This document shows, in pieces, positions 27,754-42,200 of a stretch of DNA of 64,000 bases; positions within the stretch are counted from its first letter, which is position 1; each line of letters starts with the position of its first letter. Source of the stretch: Bombus terrestris (lineage: Eukaryota > Arthropoda > Insecta > Hymenoptera > Apidae); contig NC_063278.1 in the NCBI RefSeq assembly GCF_910591885.1, forward strand, positions 5,863,501-5,927,500, given 5' to 3'. Made by a program: the position numbers and the translations under genes. Below the pieces are notes generated by a model that was not told where the DNA came from, searched no databases, and saw only the letters and a list, made by a program, of their open reading frames with translations.

Positions 27754-28834
27754 CTGGAAAATTAAAAAATTAAACTTTCTTAATTTGTTTGTCGTCGGTT
27801 TCCAAAGCATATAGAGCAGTTAAAAATAGCGGTATAAGTTGTTAAGTGTTCGTAGATTTTTACTCTTCTTAATGAATAGTATAGAAATTTTAGAAAGTTA
27901 TTTTTAAACCTGCAATGTTAGAGACAATAAAATTCGAAGTGTAATAATGAATGTATCGCCAGTTATTTTCATAATAAATGTCTTTGTATGGTATTGTTTA
28001 TATGAATATGTAAAACAAAATTGTGATAAAATTGTCGAATAGAAAGCTTAGGTATTACGTAATGCGCGAAATAATTCTTCAAGATCTCAGTATTTTATTT
28101 TAAGTTGATTTTTCAAAGTTCGTGTTCCGTGTTTGACAACATTCTGTCCAGTTTTACGCGTCTTACAGAAAGTCGTTCACATGTTCCTATGAAACTAAAC
28201 AGAAGACCCTCTTAAGAATTCGCCCAAAGCTGCAGACACTTTAGATAAAAGGATACTTCAAGTCCTTTCTCTTGAACCTGTGTTTCAGACCACCCAAGAA
28301 AATTTCACCATCTCGCAATATTTTATCGTGACGCTTTCACCGTCCACGTTCTGGATGAAAAGTTCATTAAATTTGTTCCGTTACGTTTCCCTTAAAATAC
28401 GGCTTCTAATCTCTCTCGAACATATTAAAGCGTGAAGAGATATTCTGATTGCGTTTTAGAATTAGAACTACGAAATGAGGTATCATCGATTACCAATCAA
28501 GTTAAAAAATCAATGAAAGTGTATATTTTATAACATATTTCCATATTTTATGACAATAATTGGATTGTAGGAAATGTTCTCTTTTTTTATATGTTATTAT
28601 CTATAATACTTCGTTATCAAATTTTTACAACCGTTTTGAAAAATTGCTCTTTTTAGGATAGAACATATTAATTTTACGGCAACGAAAATTAATTTTACGA
28701 TAATAAAAATAGCCTTATTACAATATGCATGAAGATTTTTAATACTCCTGAAAAATGTTAAAAAAGAAAAAAATCTCCTACACGATAGTTCAACCAATCG
28801 TTACCAGAAAATCTCACGAAATTCCCACAATTAC

Positions 28835-28880
28835 CGCATGCTTATGCATATAATTGAAGCGCGTTCAATTACAGCGCCAG
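28835..28880. promoter_or_regulatory. Candidate cis-regulatory cluster with homeodomain/POU-like sites
   Basis: In intron 1 a short GC-mixed patch carries GCATGCTTATGCATATAATT (POU/octamer-like ATGCATAT next to TAATT). It is followed by AATTGAA (28852-28858) and its exact inverted copy (28864-28870) around GCGCG. Dense homeodomain-type cores in this arrangement resemble insect developmental enhancers. This is inference from motif content only. Confidence 0.3.
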
Positions 28881-31800
28881 TTACGCAGGCATCGCGAGCT
28901 CAATTTTCATGTAAGGGGTTGAGGGTTGAAATTTGGTTAGCTGAAGGAAAACGCGCGCCGCTGATATAGAGATCTAATTTCCTTCTGTGCGAGTCTTATA
29001 ATTCACCGTGGTTCGAGGGGCTAAGGTCCCGGGGTCAGCCGCAGACGTAACAATTCACTTTTAAGTGTCCTCCAGCAGACCTCCTGGCAGCATTCCTCGC
29101 GGCTCTTCCCCTTGCCCACTGCTTATGCCGCGCTCCATTAACATAGAGATTGGCAGGAGTTTCATGCATCGATCTCTCCCTCGTCGGAGTCAAGTATCCA
29201 TATCCATCCGAATGGGGCTGCCAGTACCGCGTAAAAATAAGAAAACCCTCTATCATTGTCTTTCTGACCATTTGTTCTTCTACTCTTTCTTCAAATTTAA
29301 TAGGTGTTTTAATACAGAAAACATTATAACATATAGTTTGATTTGGCTGTGTTGTACAAATATTTCGGATGAGCTTCTTAGCAAACTTCTTTTTATGGTA
29401 GGGATGAAAGTCCATATTTGGATAGCCTGTGGCTATTTGCCCGTTTTCGTAGGTGCGCGGACACCGTTCGATTCTTTCGGGGCGGAGCTCTGATTGACCA
29501 CTGGCCAACGCGCAAACGCAGTTCGGATGACCCTGCGTATGTAAATCACCTTTCGTTTGATTGAGATTGTTAGGTAGTTGCATGGAAAGGTTTCAGCGAT
29601 GCATTTGTATCACTTTTGCAGTATCTTGGTCAAAATTTATCACGTGACGCTCATTAATCATTTAGACATCATGTAACTTCGTACTTAGTGGCATTGTTGG
29701 TCCTGATGGAAGTACTCGCATATCGATCTGTGTTTTAAATATTGAAATACTTACAGTGGGGGAATTTCTTAAATTGCACTTGTTCAGATCGTTTTTTATA
29801 ATTTTCATTTCACGATTTCATTATTCTTGCCTGGCTTTAATCAATTCATCCTTGAAAACACTAATTTATATACTTACTTATTATAAAAGATAAAGGATAT
29901 AAACAGATGAATTATTACTCACGAAGAGAACAAGGGAAAACAACGTCAGAATTCGAACAAGTAAATTTACTTCTAGGTCTTATCATATCTTGTACAGCAA
30001 CACTATCGAGCCTTTTCTTTGGAGAGAAACGTTTTCAACACCCCTATATCCGGAAGAATCCATATCTGTTGCCAACAACTATATCCAAATCTTAACCAAC
30101 ATAACTGAATCTATACCCGCACACTTTCTATGAGGATACAATATTTTAACCATTCCTTCAACATCGCCGGCAAAAAGACGCGTCCTTAGAACCAACAAAC
30201 CTAACCATCCACTCAAAAAGATACACCATATACACTTCGGCACAGCAATTATTATGTATGAGGATGAAAAAAATGTTCAACGGTGAACAGGCTGAAGCAG
30301 AAAACACGATTCAACGAAGAGAGACAGAGAGAGAATCTTAAAAGAAACTTCGCGAGCAGGACGAGGAGGGCTGAGAGAGGTCCAGGATCGAAGGCAGAGA
30401 ACACAGAGACAGAAGAAGAGAAACGGGACATAGAGAAAACGGGGCCTTGAATGGACTCGGTTCTGGGTCCGTTATTCGCCTACGATTGAAAAGCGCTCGC
30501 TTAGAAACAAGAGACGCGCGACCGGTCGTTAACGACAATGGGCTTTTGTTTTTTCGGGGGCAGATGTTGGACCGAAGCTCGGGAGCTGCGGCCGACGGGT
30601 AAACTCATGGTTGAAGAGGAAAAGAGAGGAAGAGACTCGTGGTTATGTTACCTACCCCTCTGTGGCGTTCCGACGAAGGTGATCGCGAAGGAGGACTTGG
30701 ACGACACGTGTCCGCTCCGTCATTCTCTGGTGAATCTCCCTTCGTGCATACACGCACGCGTCACCCTTCTAACCTGTCCGCTAAACCGGTCCAAGAGATA
30801 CAGCGTACGATACGTATGACGTACATACGCTGTCGTTGTGTATTTATTCATTTGACGGCACGACCCACGGAAATAAAAAATGAGAAATTACGCGAATGAG
30901 TGAAGTACTTGAGATTTTGAAGAGTTTATGGACGAGATAAAGAAGAGTCCTGTTGAGGATATATAAACACTGGAGATATCGCAGTTTCCTATTTCTAGAA
31001 CTTCTTTCTAGTAAACTTTCCTTTTTAAAAGTATCGATAGATAGTAATTATTGTTTTAAACAAAACACGGAGTAATACTTGTGTTTAATTAAAAGCGAAA
31101 AGGTTGGTGAGTAATTGTTCTTGTTAGTGGAGATGATAATTTTTGCTGATTAATTGCTCAATGGCTGAAAATGACCAGGCTGCTTTTTCTCTTAAAGAAT
31201 AATATTAAGTATAAATTAAAATAAAATCTTCTAAGTGCCAAACTAGTGTGATCGTTTGAACAAATTTTGGGAGTAAAGTGTACATATACATACGTACATT
31301 ACTAACATAAGGGATGTTTGGAGAATGTGGTGTGAAAAGATGGAGTCAGAATGGTTGACGCGTCGTCCTTCAATTCATATATATGCAAAGTACAACTCGA
31401 CGTGTATATGTATATTTTATCGCTAATATAAAGAGATATCATAGTAAGGAGCAGCACTCTATTTCCTCTCTTGTAAAAATTTCGATTCTTCTTTCAATTT
31501 GTATACGTTTCATATATATAAATCATTGAATTAACATAGACATATTTTGTTATATTATTTAATATATATATATACAGTAAGACGAAATTTATTGTATCGT
31601 TGGAGTTATCAAGTATTTCCATAAAAAAGATACAAAATCACATTTAGATTTTTAAAAAATTGTTCAGAGCTTGATAAGCGTAAAATTAGGTTTCGAGATG
31701 GTAAGATTGGCGGATGGGAGATGAAAGTTTGGTTAACGGATGGAAGTAGGTGATTTCTCTTTTCCGTAAGATTGTAAGGGGAGGAAAAGAGTTTAAATTG

Positions 31801-33278
31801 ATTTTGTGGGTAGCTTAATAAAAATATAGTCTGAATGTTTCCTGATCTTCAGCGGAATTTATTAAAACGGATAACGTTTAAAGTTACCGTAAACGATAAA
31901 AGCAATGTAAACGTTGAATTAACTTTGTTTGCTACATTTAATAAGAATCTCGGTCGAGTAATCCTCGATGTTATATAGAATTTATTAAAACATCGTGTTT
32001 CCTGTATTTCATTTCTCTTAATTATGACAAAATCTTTGTACAATATCTTTCGTATAAATTGTTGGCGTAAAAATATTTCGATCGTCTTGTTAACAAATAA
32101 CATTTATCTGTTAACATTCTGTCATCGTTCAATTTGCCAATTTTTTGAACATTCATAACTTTCTATTGCAGACATACCAAATTAAATGCGTTTCTAAATA
32201 AAACTTTAACTACACACAGGTTTTTCAAAATATAATATCTTTCGTTATGTAAAACTAATTCTCACGTCGGTAATTAGCTAGATTCATTATTCCAAATCTA
32301 TTGCAGTTATCAATTCTAAATTTAAAAAATTCCTGGAACGAAGTTTTTACACTTTCTTTTAAAATATTTATAAATTCACGAATTAAAAAGATGCCCAGAT
32401 GGAATAGACTTATTTCGATTCTTATTGATTCGAAAGTTATTTTGCCTCCAATATAGAGAAAAGCTTTTGTTTAAGTTCTTGATTCTCGATTCAATTCGAT
32501 TCTTCCCGATGGCTGACATAAATACGCTAAGAGAAAGCAAGCTTACTGGCCACAAGAGTAAAAGTAACATCCTCCAATAAAAGGATGCCGCGAATAGCTA
32601 GGAAAAGATAACATAAAAATGCAATATTGCCCCGCGAATGTAAGTTGGATTGCTTACAAATTGGTCCATACATCCGTAATGCCTCGATCACTGTACCGCG
32701 TGTCTCCCTTATTGCGAAGAGACTTCGTAATTTCCATCGACGAATGGAGGGGCAAATGCGTATGGGAATCGCTGCAGGAAACGTCCTGGAGCTTATTAGT
32801 CCTTCACATTAATTTTCTTTCGTTTGCCGTTCGAGTTAGATGAAACGCTCGACCAAGGGAATCGACTCTACGCGTCGATTAGTCACGGCGATCTCCGATA
32901 TTAAATTCTGAATCGTTTCCTTCGAATAATCTTTTTCCTTCTCGAAAAGTTAATCGCTCGATCAAATGTCTATCTTTTACGTTCGCTGATAGTTGAATTT
33001 TAAGTGAATTTCAGATAAATAATAATGCCCGAGTGATATTAAATTTCACTATTTTTTGAACTGTTAATTGTTTCGCATTGAAAAATTAACATTAATGTTA
33101 GTTTTAATTATCAGGTTGATTCAAATATTCATTTCTCGATTCTTGAAACATTTTCTTTTATTTTAATAATATTATAAGTTCTCTTCATTCGCATTTCTCA
33201 AAATCGATCTCGATAAATGAAACAAGATGTGGAATAATAAACATTTTAATTAGAACATTTGATCCCCTTTTTCTCTAC

Positions 33279-33295
33279 AAAAAAAAAAAAAAAAA
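33279..33295. repeat. Poly-A run (17 A)
   Basis: Uninterrupted A17 in intron 1. No flanking direct repeats were seen, so it is not assigned to a retroposon. Confidence 0.9.
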
Positions 33296-36200
33296 GGGAG
33301 GAACGACAGCATTTTCCAATGAGCTTCATAAATGGACGCAGGAAATTTTAGAAACTTTAAGTTCTTTCCAGATCTGAAAGTATTGCTCGTATTACAGTCA
33401 TATAATCAAGTAGACACAAGATCGTTCTTCATAAAACATTAAGAAACTTCTAATTCAAAACACAATCACAGGTCCCAACGCACTCAAAACTGCCCTTAAC
33501 TATCTTCGAACATATCTATTCGTAACTATCGAGCGACGTTCCTTTATGAGCAATTTCCTGCAAGTTTAATTTCATAAAGAATTACTACACCAGTTCAATT
33601 ATCTCCGTATTACACTTTCAAGGAACCAAAAACGGACAACATCCCATGTAAGAACATAAACTATTAATTCAATCTTCAATCAGTAAAACTGATGTTGGTA
33701 TAAGTACGATACAAGTACATACAAGATATAACACTCATGGAACTTACAAACTTATTCGCATATAACTAACATTTAATTGAACATCCTCCAACCTAACTCA
33801 ATAACTATAAAAATGTGATTAAATGCGATCAACTATAAATTTAATAAAAATGTTCAAAATCTTAATATCAACACTAACAAGCTTGTCGACAAAACAAAAC
33901 GTGCAAGGAGTTGTTCCTGCAATTCTTCTAATTCCAATAGTAAAAATAGATTTCTGATGTAGTAGTATTCTAAACAAATACTAATCCAAAATCCTCCAAA
34001 TCTTCAAAACCATTCGTTTCAACGTCAATAATACGACATCAATAATACTTACAGCCAATTTATTCCCAATGTATACACAATAGACATACACTTGACTAAA
34101 TACTAATCCAAAAACCCACAACTCATTCAAATATCAACAGAACCTTCAAAAAACACCACTTGGCCAATTAAAAACCAGCAGTCATCGCGACTGACCTCCA
34201 CTCCACCAGTCGCGTATCAGAAATACCACGCGACATGTATACTCATCCAGACTTTCCAAAACTAATTTCGTCGTCACCGAATTTCAAGAACCAGACGGCT
34301 GCAGGTTGGAGCATCTCGGAACGACGTCGATTTCATCGGGACGCGGTTCCATTATCAGCTATGCCTCGCGTCGTTCCGTGCGTGGCTCGATATTCCTGGC
34401 GACGTGTGCCAGGAATCCATCGGTTTCTTGATCCGTCTGTATATTTCGCGTTTCCCGATGGATCCTAGCTGCACACGTACGCGCGTCCGTTACCTCGGTC
34501 GTCGAAGGAAATTGCCGCGACCCAATACTAATGGATAATGGAATTATTGGTTACGGTCGGAGCTCGCCCTGGGGATGATCGTAATTCAATTGCTTCGATG
34601 TGTCCTGTGGACGTTTTGACAGGACGGATGTCCTAACAAGGAAACCGCCTCGGGATATCCTCGCGTATATATCTCTATTTCTTCATGTGTTGTGTCGACG
34701 TCGTTTGTATCCCGACATAACGTGGTGGAAAACCGTGACTGGGGGAAAAGTCGAACAACCGTGTTTCGAATTGGCCGTGGATAATGAGAAACTACAGTTC
34801 ACCAGATTAAAAATAGAGAATTTTGAACGAGAGGTTGGGGGACGTTCATGAAAGTATTCGAATTTGTAGATACCTTTTACGAATATATTATGCGTGTTAT
34901 GTAAAACATTCTGAATTCGATCTACATTTTTAGATTCCTTCCAAATTTTACCGATACAGTCATGATTATCTATCAGTCTTATTACAGAGTCTAATTAACC
35001 ACTCGAATTTACGTACAATATCTTAGGCATCAAAATACCTGTACAATTTATTCAACAAGAGCCTCTTTACTTTCATTATCAACGTTGTTATCTAAATCAC
35101 AAGCCCATAATTTCATGGTTAACAATCTGTGTCGAAACACTTGTAAATCAACTAAACGATCCTAAGTCTTCGCTCATCAAACATACAACGTGTATTCAGT
35201 TTTAATGCAAGTTATATTCAACCTTCAATCTTAGACGAATCTTCACAATAAAGACGTTTGCAAATAAAATCCAATCCCAAATTGTATCCCTTCAAGTAAC
35301 AAAATTCTCCCTCAGAAAACCAGAACAATTTCTCCTTGCAAGTTAAGGTTTGTTTACCTTTATGCGCCATTACGCGTCGGTCCATGGCGATAGTTTCCAT
35401 GGTGCAGCGTACCAATTCCCGAATCATCGTCCACTTAATCAGTAACTCACTCGTAAACTCGGTAACGATCAATGAACCAACTCATCCTCAATTTTACTGC
35501 AACCAATTAAATAATTAAGAAACGAATCGCGTTCGGTTAAGGCGGTGGAAGATCTGGTTTCTCGCATGCTCGGATGCTGACTGGAGAATTTGGCGGGGCA
35601 CAGGGCTGGCCAAGGGCCCCGACAACAGGATATCAAAAGAATAGAAAGGACCTACCAGCGCGTTCTCCGATGGTGGGGGCAATTTTTATACGGAACCCCC
35701 ACTTTTTCTCTTTTCTCTCTCTCTCTGTTGTCTCCCTTTTTCCTTTCTCCACACCCGGAAACCCCTTCGTCCTTTCGACTTTCTTCTAGGGGTGAAGAGT
35801 TTTTAACCCTGGACCTGGCATCGAAACGAACTTACCCCACAAAGGACTCAAAATGGCGGTGCCATACGTGTTTTTTTCGTTCTTCCATGTGGAAGACCCT
35901 TTCCCTTACGTACGTGGACCAGATGATGATGGGAAAAAAACGCTGGTCCATGGAGATAGAAGAAAAAATCGGACCTGGTTTGCGGATCATGCACGTCGAA
36001 GACTATATTCGAAATCTCGTTTTGTGTACCTTCGACCCGCCTATTTTTATGGAAGGAGGCTTTTCTTTTTATATCTTACTCGATGATCGTTTTCCCTTTT
36101 AAGGCTCCGGTTTTTCTTTAGGATACTCGAAATCGTTGGAAACGGGAGCGAACCTAACGGCCACTTGTTTTCGAATGGAAACGGGGTCATAGGTGTAGCA

Positions 36201-39200
36201 GAGGATCTATCGTAACACGGGACACAGGAAGTGGGAGGAATTCAGTATTATGGTGTAGGTTCGTGCTTGAAGCGATTTTCGAGTGTTCGTATGTTTGAAT
36301 ACCAAGAAATTGGGATTTAAGGAAAACAGTCACAGTTTTTTGTAAAGTAGATCAAGTTGTCTAGTCACATCGTATCATATTTTCTTCAGCTTTAAAAATA
36401 TACAATCTTCATATTATATTCATGTTAGAAATATTCAGAAATATCAAACTTTCAACATTAACATAACATTCGTAGAACGTACATCTTTTTCAAATATGAA
36501 ATACATTGATGAAAGGATAAGATGACCTTACATTTCATATGCATAATACCCGCATAATATGATCGCGTAATAGTCGTACCTATAGTAGTTTTGTAATACG
36601 ACTCGCTAAACGATGCATATCTCCTTCCGTGTTTAAATAATCAATATCCAAAAAATCGACGTTACCCTCAAACAAGATTCAATTAATCAACATTCTATTC
36701 TATATTCGAAATTTCAAAACAGCAAATGCATTATCTCTGGATCAGGAATCCAAAGTGCACAGTATCCTGGCGAAACTTTCCATCTCGGTCCACCCACGCA
36801 GGTTCACCGTCTCTTATCGTCAACGTCTGCATTGTCCTCTGCTTGGCACGCTATCTAATCTCAGGGCATCGGCTCGAAAGCTCGAACGAGTCCTCCGGAA
36901 ACGCGGCGTTTCTCACGTGTCACGGAACCGCTTTTCCTTCTGGCCGACGATCAGATATACGCACAAACGGGAGGTAGGGTTCTTATTCTTCTCACGACTG
37001 AGGAATCGCGTTCTAAGCAAGGTGGACCCGACCAAGGACGCGCGCATGAGCGAGAGGAGAAAAGACACGCCGTGTTTCAGAAATTTTAGACGGAACGAAA
37101 TCCGTGAAAACGGGTTGACCAGTTTGGGAACAACATACGCTAGATTCACAGAAAATATACAGAGAAACAGCTAGAAAACTGCGAGCCACTCTCTGTCCCG
37201 CGGTCGGCCAGGCGGTTATGAGAAATATGAAATCTGGTTCTCACGGACTGTGAATGGGTACACCGCGGCGTATCTTTCTCTTTCTCGCCCGGTTTCCCAC
37301 TCACGCACCGGGTTAGATCCTTCTCTCTGTATCGTCGCTCCACATGCGTATCGTGGGAGGATCTCCAGATCCCGGGGGTCCTTTGTACGCCTGGCTAGCA
37401 GGACATTGTCCATTGAGAAACGGCCAAACAGGTCCTAGAGAGCTGACCTGTACACCCGTCCCCTTTTCAATCGACCTCCTTCTTTCAAGAAAAACCCCTT
37501 TCCTTATTTTTTCATCAAAATAAATCATGTGAGTACAGTTATCCATGGTCCAGCTGGTCTTTCGAGTAGGGCGAATTGAAGCCATCAGATTAAGACCATA
37601 TGCAGAAGTTCCATTTTTGTAACTGTCACGTGTTATATTCACTGACACAGTGTGTCAGATATTTTTCTTTTTCTTAAAGCAAATTGTACTTGGCTTTTTA
37701 GATTATTACGACGTCGCGGAGAATCGTGTATTCTTCTTAACTCTTCGCTAGCTCTTCTTTACGAATATTAGGACATTTAGAGAGAAAGGGTGAACCTGAG
37801 AAATTATTAGGAAATTATTAAACATTGAACTATAGAGAACGTATGTGTTCAATGTTTCAATCGTTTTAGTTAATTTTAATATTTGTATTATTAAGTTCTG
37901 TATGATATTTATATTAGATATTTTACGATGATATTCATATTAGCAATATTATTTAATACACTTACTGTAAATCATTCCATAAGTCAGATTTAAGTTTTTA
38001 ACTGTTTAATTCATTCCGAATGTTTGCAATTAATTTTAGATGGAACATTTATGTAAGGATCGACGTATAATATAGCTCGTTCGTTATTTTGCTGTTGAAA
38101 AATGAAAAATATCGAAAGTTTCGAATAATTTTAATTCGACGTATTTTCTATCGTCGTATAAAGATCAGAATACACTTGACATATTTCTAAACATGGAATA
38201 TATCCCAGCATTCTGTCACGTTTCTTCTCTCCCATGGAATCTCTGAATTCGCCCATGCGTGCCCTTTACCGCCAAGTTTTCACCTTTCGTGTGAGAATCG
38301 ATGGCTTCTCGTCTCGTTTCGACACGGTGGCTCGAGAGTGCAATTACCAGGCTAGAAACAAGGGAAAAACGTGCTATGCAAGAAACGGCTTTCAGAGGAA
38401 CGAGCTTTGTGCAACGTTTGCATAAAAAGCGTTTACAGTCGTTACCACCCCTTTGTATCGTATTTTTACAGGCAACCGAGGAACAAAAACGGATCGCGTT
38501 ATTACAGGTGGAAAAAGGGAAACGATACCGAACAGTCGAAACGTGATGTACGATTGTCAGCTCCTTTTAGTGAATAGAAGTAACGAGCTCAGAAATTTTC
38601 TAACATTTTTATTACACCCAAAGTCTTTTATGCAATAATTAATCAACATATATATATGTTGTAGTATTGGTCAGTTGAAATATTACAGATTGTAGCTTAT
38701 AAACCTCTCTTTTACAATTTTAGAATTTTAAGTGATATCGAATACTCAATATGAAAACAGCATTTCTTTTTTAATATCATTTTCTTTGTTTACTATTTTC
38801 TAATGGGTAGATAACAGGACAAAAGTCTTGATTATCTTTTTTATTTTATATTTAATTTATAGTAAAACAATTTAAATTTTTCTCGCCTCTCTTATGTATT
38901 TACATATGTATCCTACATTCTCATTTACACGACGCGAAAACAGACGGTAAATAAAAAGAGTGTCATTTTTTAACAAACCAAAGATAATCTAAAAATTAGT
39001 TTTCAATTAAAATGCTTTATCGCGTCTATTCTGTACAACAAGATATAGCATCACTCGTATTAGTATGGTATATTAACACCAGAAGTCTATAAATATTGCT
39101 CGAATTAACGAAAAAGCGATCACGAGATTATTCAATAAACAGTAAAACGAAATTTCTGTGCAATACAGTTTTCTTCGCTTAAGAATCATTATTTAAAATT

Positions 39201-42200
39201 TACTATTGGGAATTACTATTTCTTCCGATTAAAATTACTACTTAAACTATGTCCTATGTACAACACATTACATTTGGCTGAAGACTTATTGCCAGGGGTA
39301 GTAGCAACTGGTTTGCCCGACGTGACGATCAGTTGGGAACAAACGGTGAGAAACGCGAAACGAGGAGATCGCCAACGCGACGAAATACCACGGATAGGCC
39401 TTTTGTATTGTCCGGTATCGTGACTGATTTTGCTGTCCCTTTCTTTCCTGGGCTCTGGTCGGTTCTCTTTCTTCGTTCTCCGGTGTTCCCCGGGTTTCTC
39501 CGGCTCTCTCGACGCTCCGCGGGGCCAGCGTCGGTTAATTAGAAAGTTCTGTGGTAAAGAGAGGAAAGAGGAGGCGGTCCGGGCGCCGCGGAGGTTTCGT
39601 TGTTACATTATTCACAACGTCCCTCCCGCGAAACTCGCCGGGCGTGTGCCGCAAAACATCCAAATGCAAACTTTTGACAACGCGCGGACGCGGCAAGTGC
39701 CGAAGCATGTCACGCGAAATAATTAACGATCGCGCGAGGCGAATTTTCTCGAGCGAGAATTAACCAGCGAAGCTGGGATCGTTGGTTTTGGTGAGCGTGG
39801 AAATGTTACGTTTCCGGGCCTCGTTGTCCTGTTGTTCGCCGAATTCGAACTGGTGGCAAGCCGAGTTTCCCAAAATGTTATCAGGTACTACATTTCTAAC
39901 GCGAGTACGTGTATGTGCACGCTGTAACGCTTTCTGGTTGTTAACAGTTTACGAATCCCCTGGTGCTTTTGGGAGTGTAAAATGGTAAATGAGATTCTTG
40001 TAAGGATTTTTCGAGATAAAGTTACACAATGATGTACAAAAGTACAGATCAAACTTTGAACACGAGATTTTTTAATCAATTTGTAATTTGTAAATTATAA
40101 CTTTCGAATTTTTGGAGTTTCAATATATACGTATATACAAACAACGGTAGAAAATTGTTCGTTGTTTTTAGATTTTTATAGGGAGTGAGGTAATTTTCTC
40201 TGTAAATTTTGTATTTAACCCTTGTGTAGATAGCCAAGATATAGCTCTTCCATAGTATTTCAAATTTTTCCATAAATTTCGTAAGAATAATTAATGAATG
40301 ATTATCCATGATGGTATTTTTAGAAAATACAGTAGAAAAGTAAATAAAGGAATTAGTAAAAGAAACACAAAAGAACACATAGCAAAATATTATAGAAAAT
40401 ATCAAAAATGGTTGCTCGAGGTATAACGAAAGTATACTGAAGAGAAACGTTAGAGAAATTCTGATACTTTAGAATTAGAAATACGCTTGGTAGTCAGAAC
40501 AGCGCGCAACAGCGAGGCCAGAGTTGAACTCGCCAGTGGTACAAAAAACCTGACCCCAGATTTCTTTTTTTCTCTACATCATCAGATCCAGTCTCTAACC
40601 CCCCGCGGATCGACCACGCAATTGGTCCAGCCCGGCGGCGGTCGATGAATTATCTCGAACCCGATCCCACTCTACCGGTTCGAACAGCGGGTTCGATTTT
40701 TTCGCGAGAAAAAAACCATCCCGCTGAGCAATTTTGTCGTGGCCGGCCAATTGGAAAGCAGCAGGCGAAAACGGCCACGCCACTGGCGGATACCGGCCGA
40801 CCGTTCCTCGTCTTCTTATTCGACTTCCGGATCGGCCGATGCAATGGCCGGACATGACTTCCAATGTCTGGTTCTTTAGCTCGTGTTGTTCCATTGTAAA
40901 GGGACGTTTCGTTTTGTCGTTTTCTAACTCTGCTACGGAACATTGAGTTTTTATGTCTAAGTTTTATTCTTCTTTCGAAATTCTTTAACTTGGAGTCAAT
41001 TGTTACGATAAGAATTTTAATGTTTTGTAAAAAAAAAAATTTGTTGCAAAGTTGAAACGAGAAATTACCTACAGCAACACAACGATATTTTTATAATTTT
41101 TCTTCAGCTTAAGAATGTTTTTAGCGTGGAGAAACACGGTCATGATGATGACGGATATGATCTGGACGAAGATAATTCAAAGAACGTAATAGGATTAATG
41201 CTCCGTGCTTCGTAATAAAATTGATCGCAGAGATCTTTCAGCGCCTTCCAGGGCGTTCTTGACCTTTAAAATCCAAGTTTTCGTCCCTGGTCTGTGAACT
41301 ATTTGCAAACAGTTCAATCAGATAAAATACTTTCTTCGTAAATACCACGTATCTACTCCGTTTACTATTCCCGTAGTATTTTTTCTTTCACTTTCTACAA
41401 ATACCAAAAATATCGAATATTAAAAATTCACTTTATCCTAAAAATATTATAAATTCCAGAAAAATTAACTAATAATGAGGCAACTTTTTCCAAAAGGTAC
41501 GTAAAAATTTGATTTTCTGAAATATTTATGTACCTATATTGTGACCAAAATATAATTTTTTAAACTTTGTTACATCCAAAATGTAACTTTCCAAACTGTA
41601 TTATATACAAAATATATGCTTTCAACATATTCAAACACAATCTGCATCAATTTTCTCAATAATACAATGAATTCCAATAAACAAAAGGCGTATTACTCAT
41701 TCTACGAATATAAGAACGTCCAGTTCTTGTAGAAAATTCCTTTACGGTCAGTCGTGTTTCGTTGAAGCAAATATCCTGCTATCCGGCCGAAAACAGCGTC
41801 TCGAATCGCCGTTTCCTCTTCCGGTGGACGCGCGACGAAGGACGTGAAATCGAGAGGTAAGATTTGCGTAAGCGGATGGGCGATCGTTAAGTGTTTCATC
41901 AGAATTCGGTTTAGACGTTTTTTGTACGGTTAATGGGTTGAATAAACGAGTTTACGTGTTTCAACATGGTCCATTTCTGGAGAGAAACATAATGAAGAAG
42001 AAAAGACTTGTATAATAAAGCTATAATAGCCAGATTAGAGTATTGTTAAATTTTGAATAATTTTATTTTCTCTAATATTTACTTTGTTCAAGAATATAGA
42101 AAAGAATATCTTCATTCGATGACTCTTTTATTTTAGCAGACTATTATAGTTCTCTATATATCACTAACTTATGAAGTATGCAACATGTTAATTAAATCCA

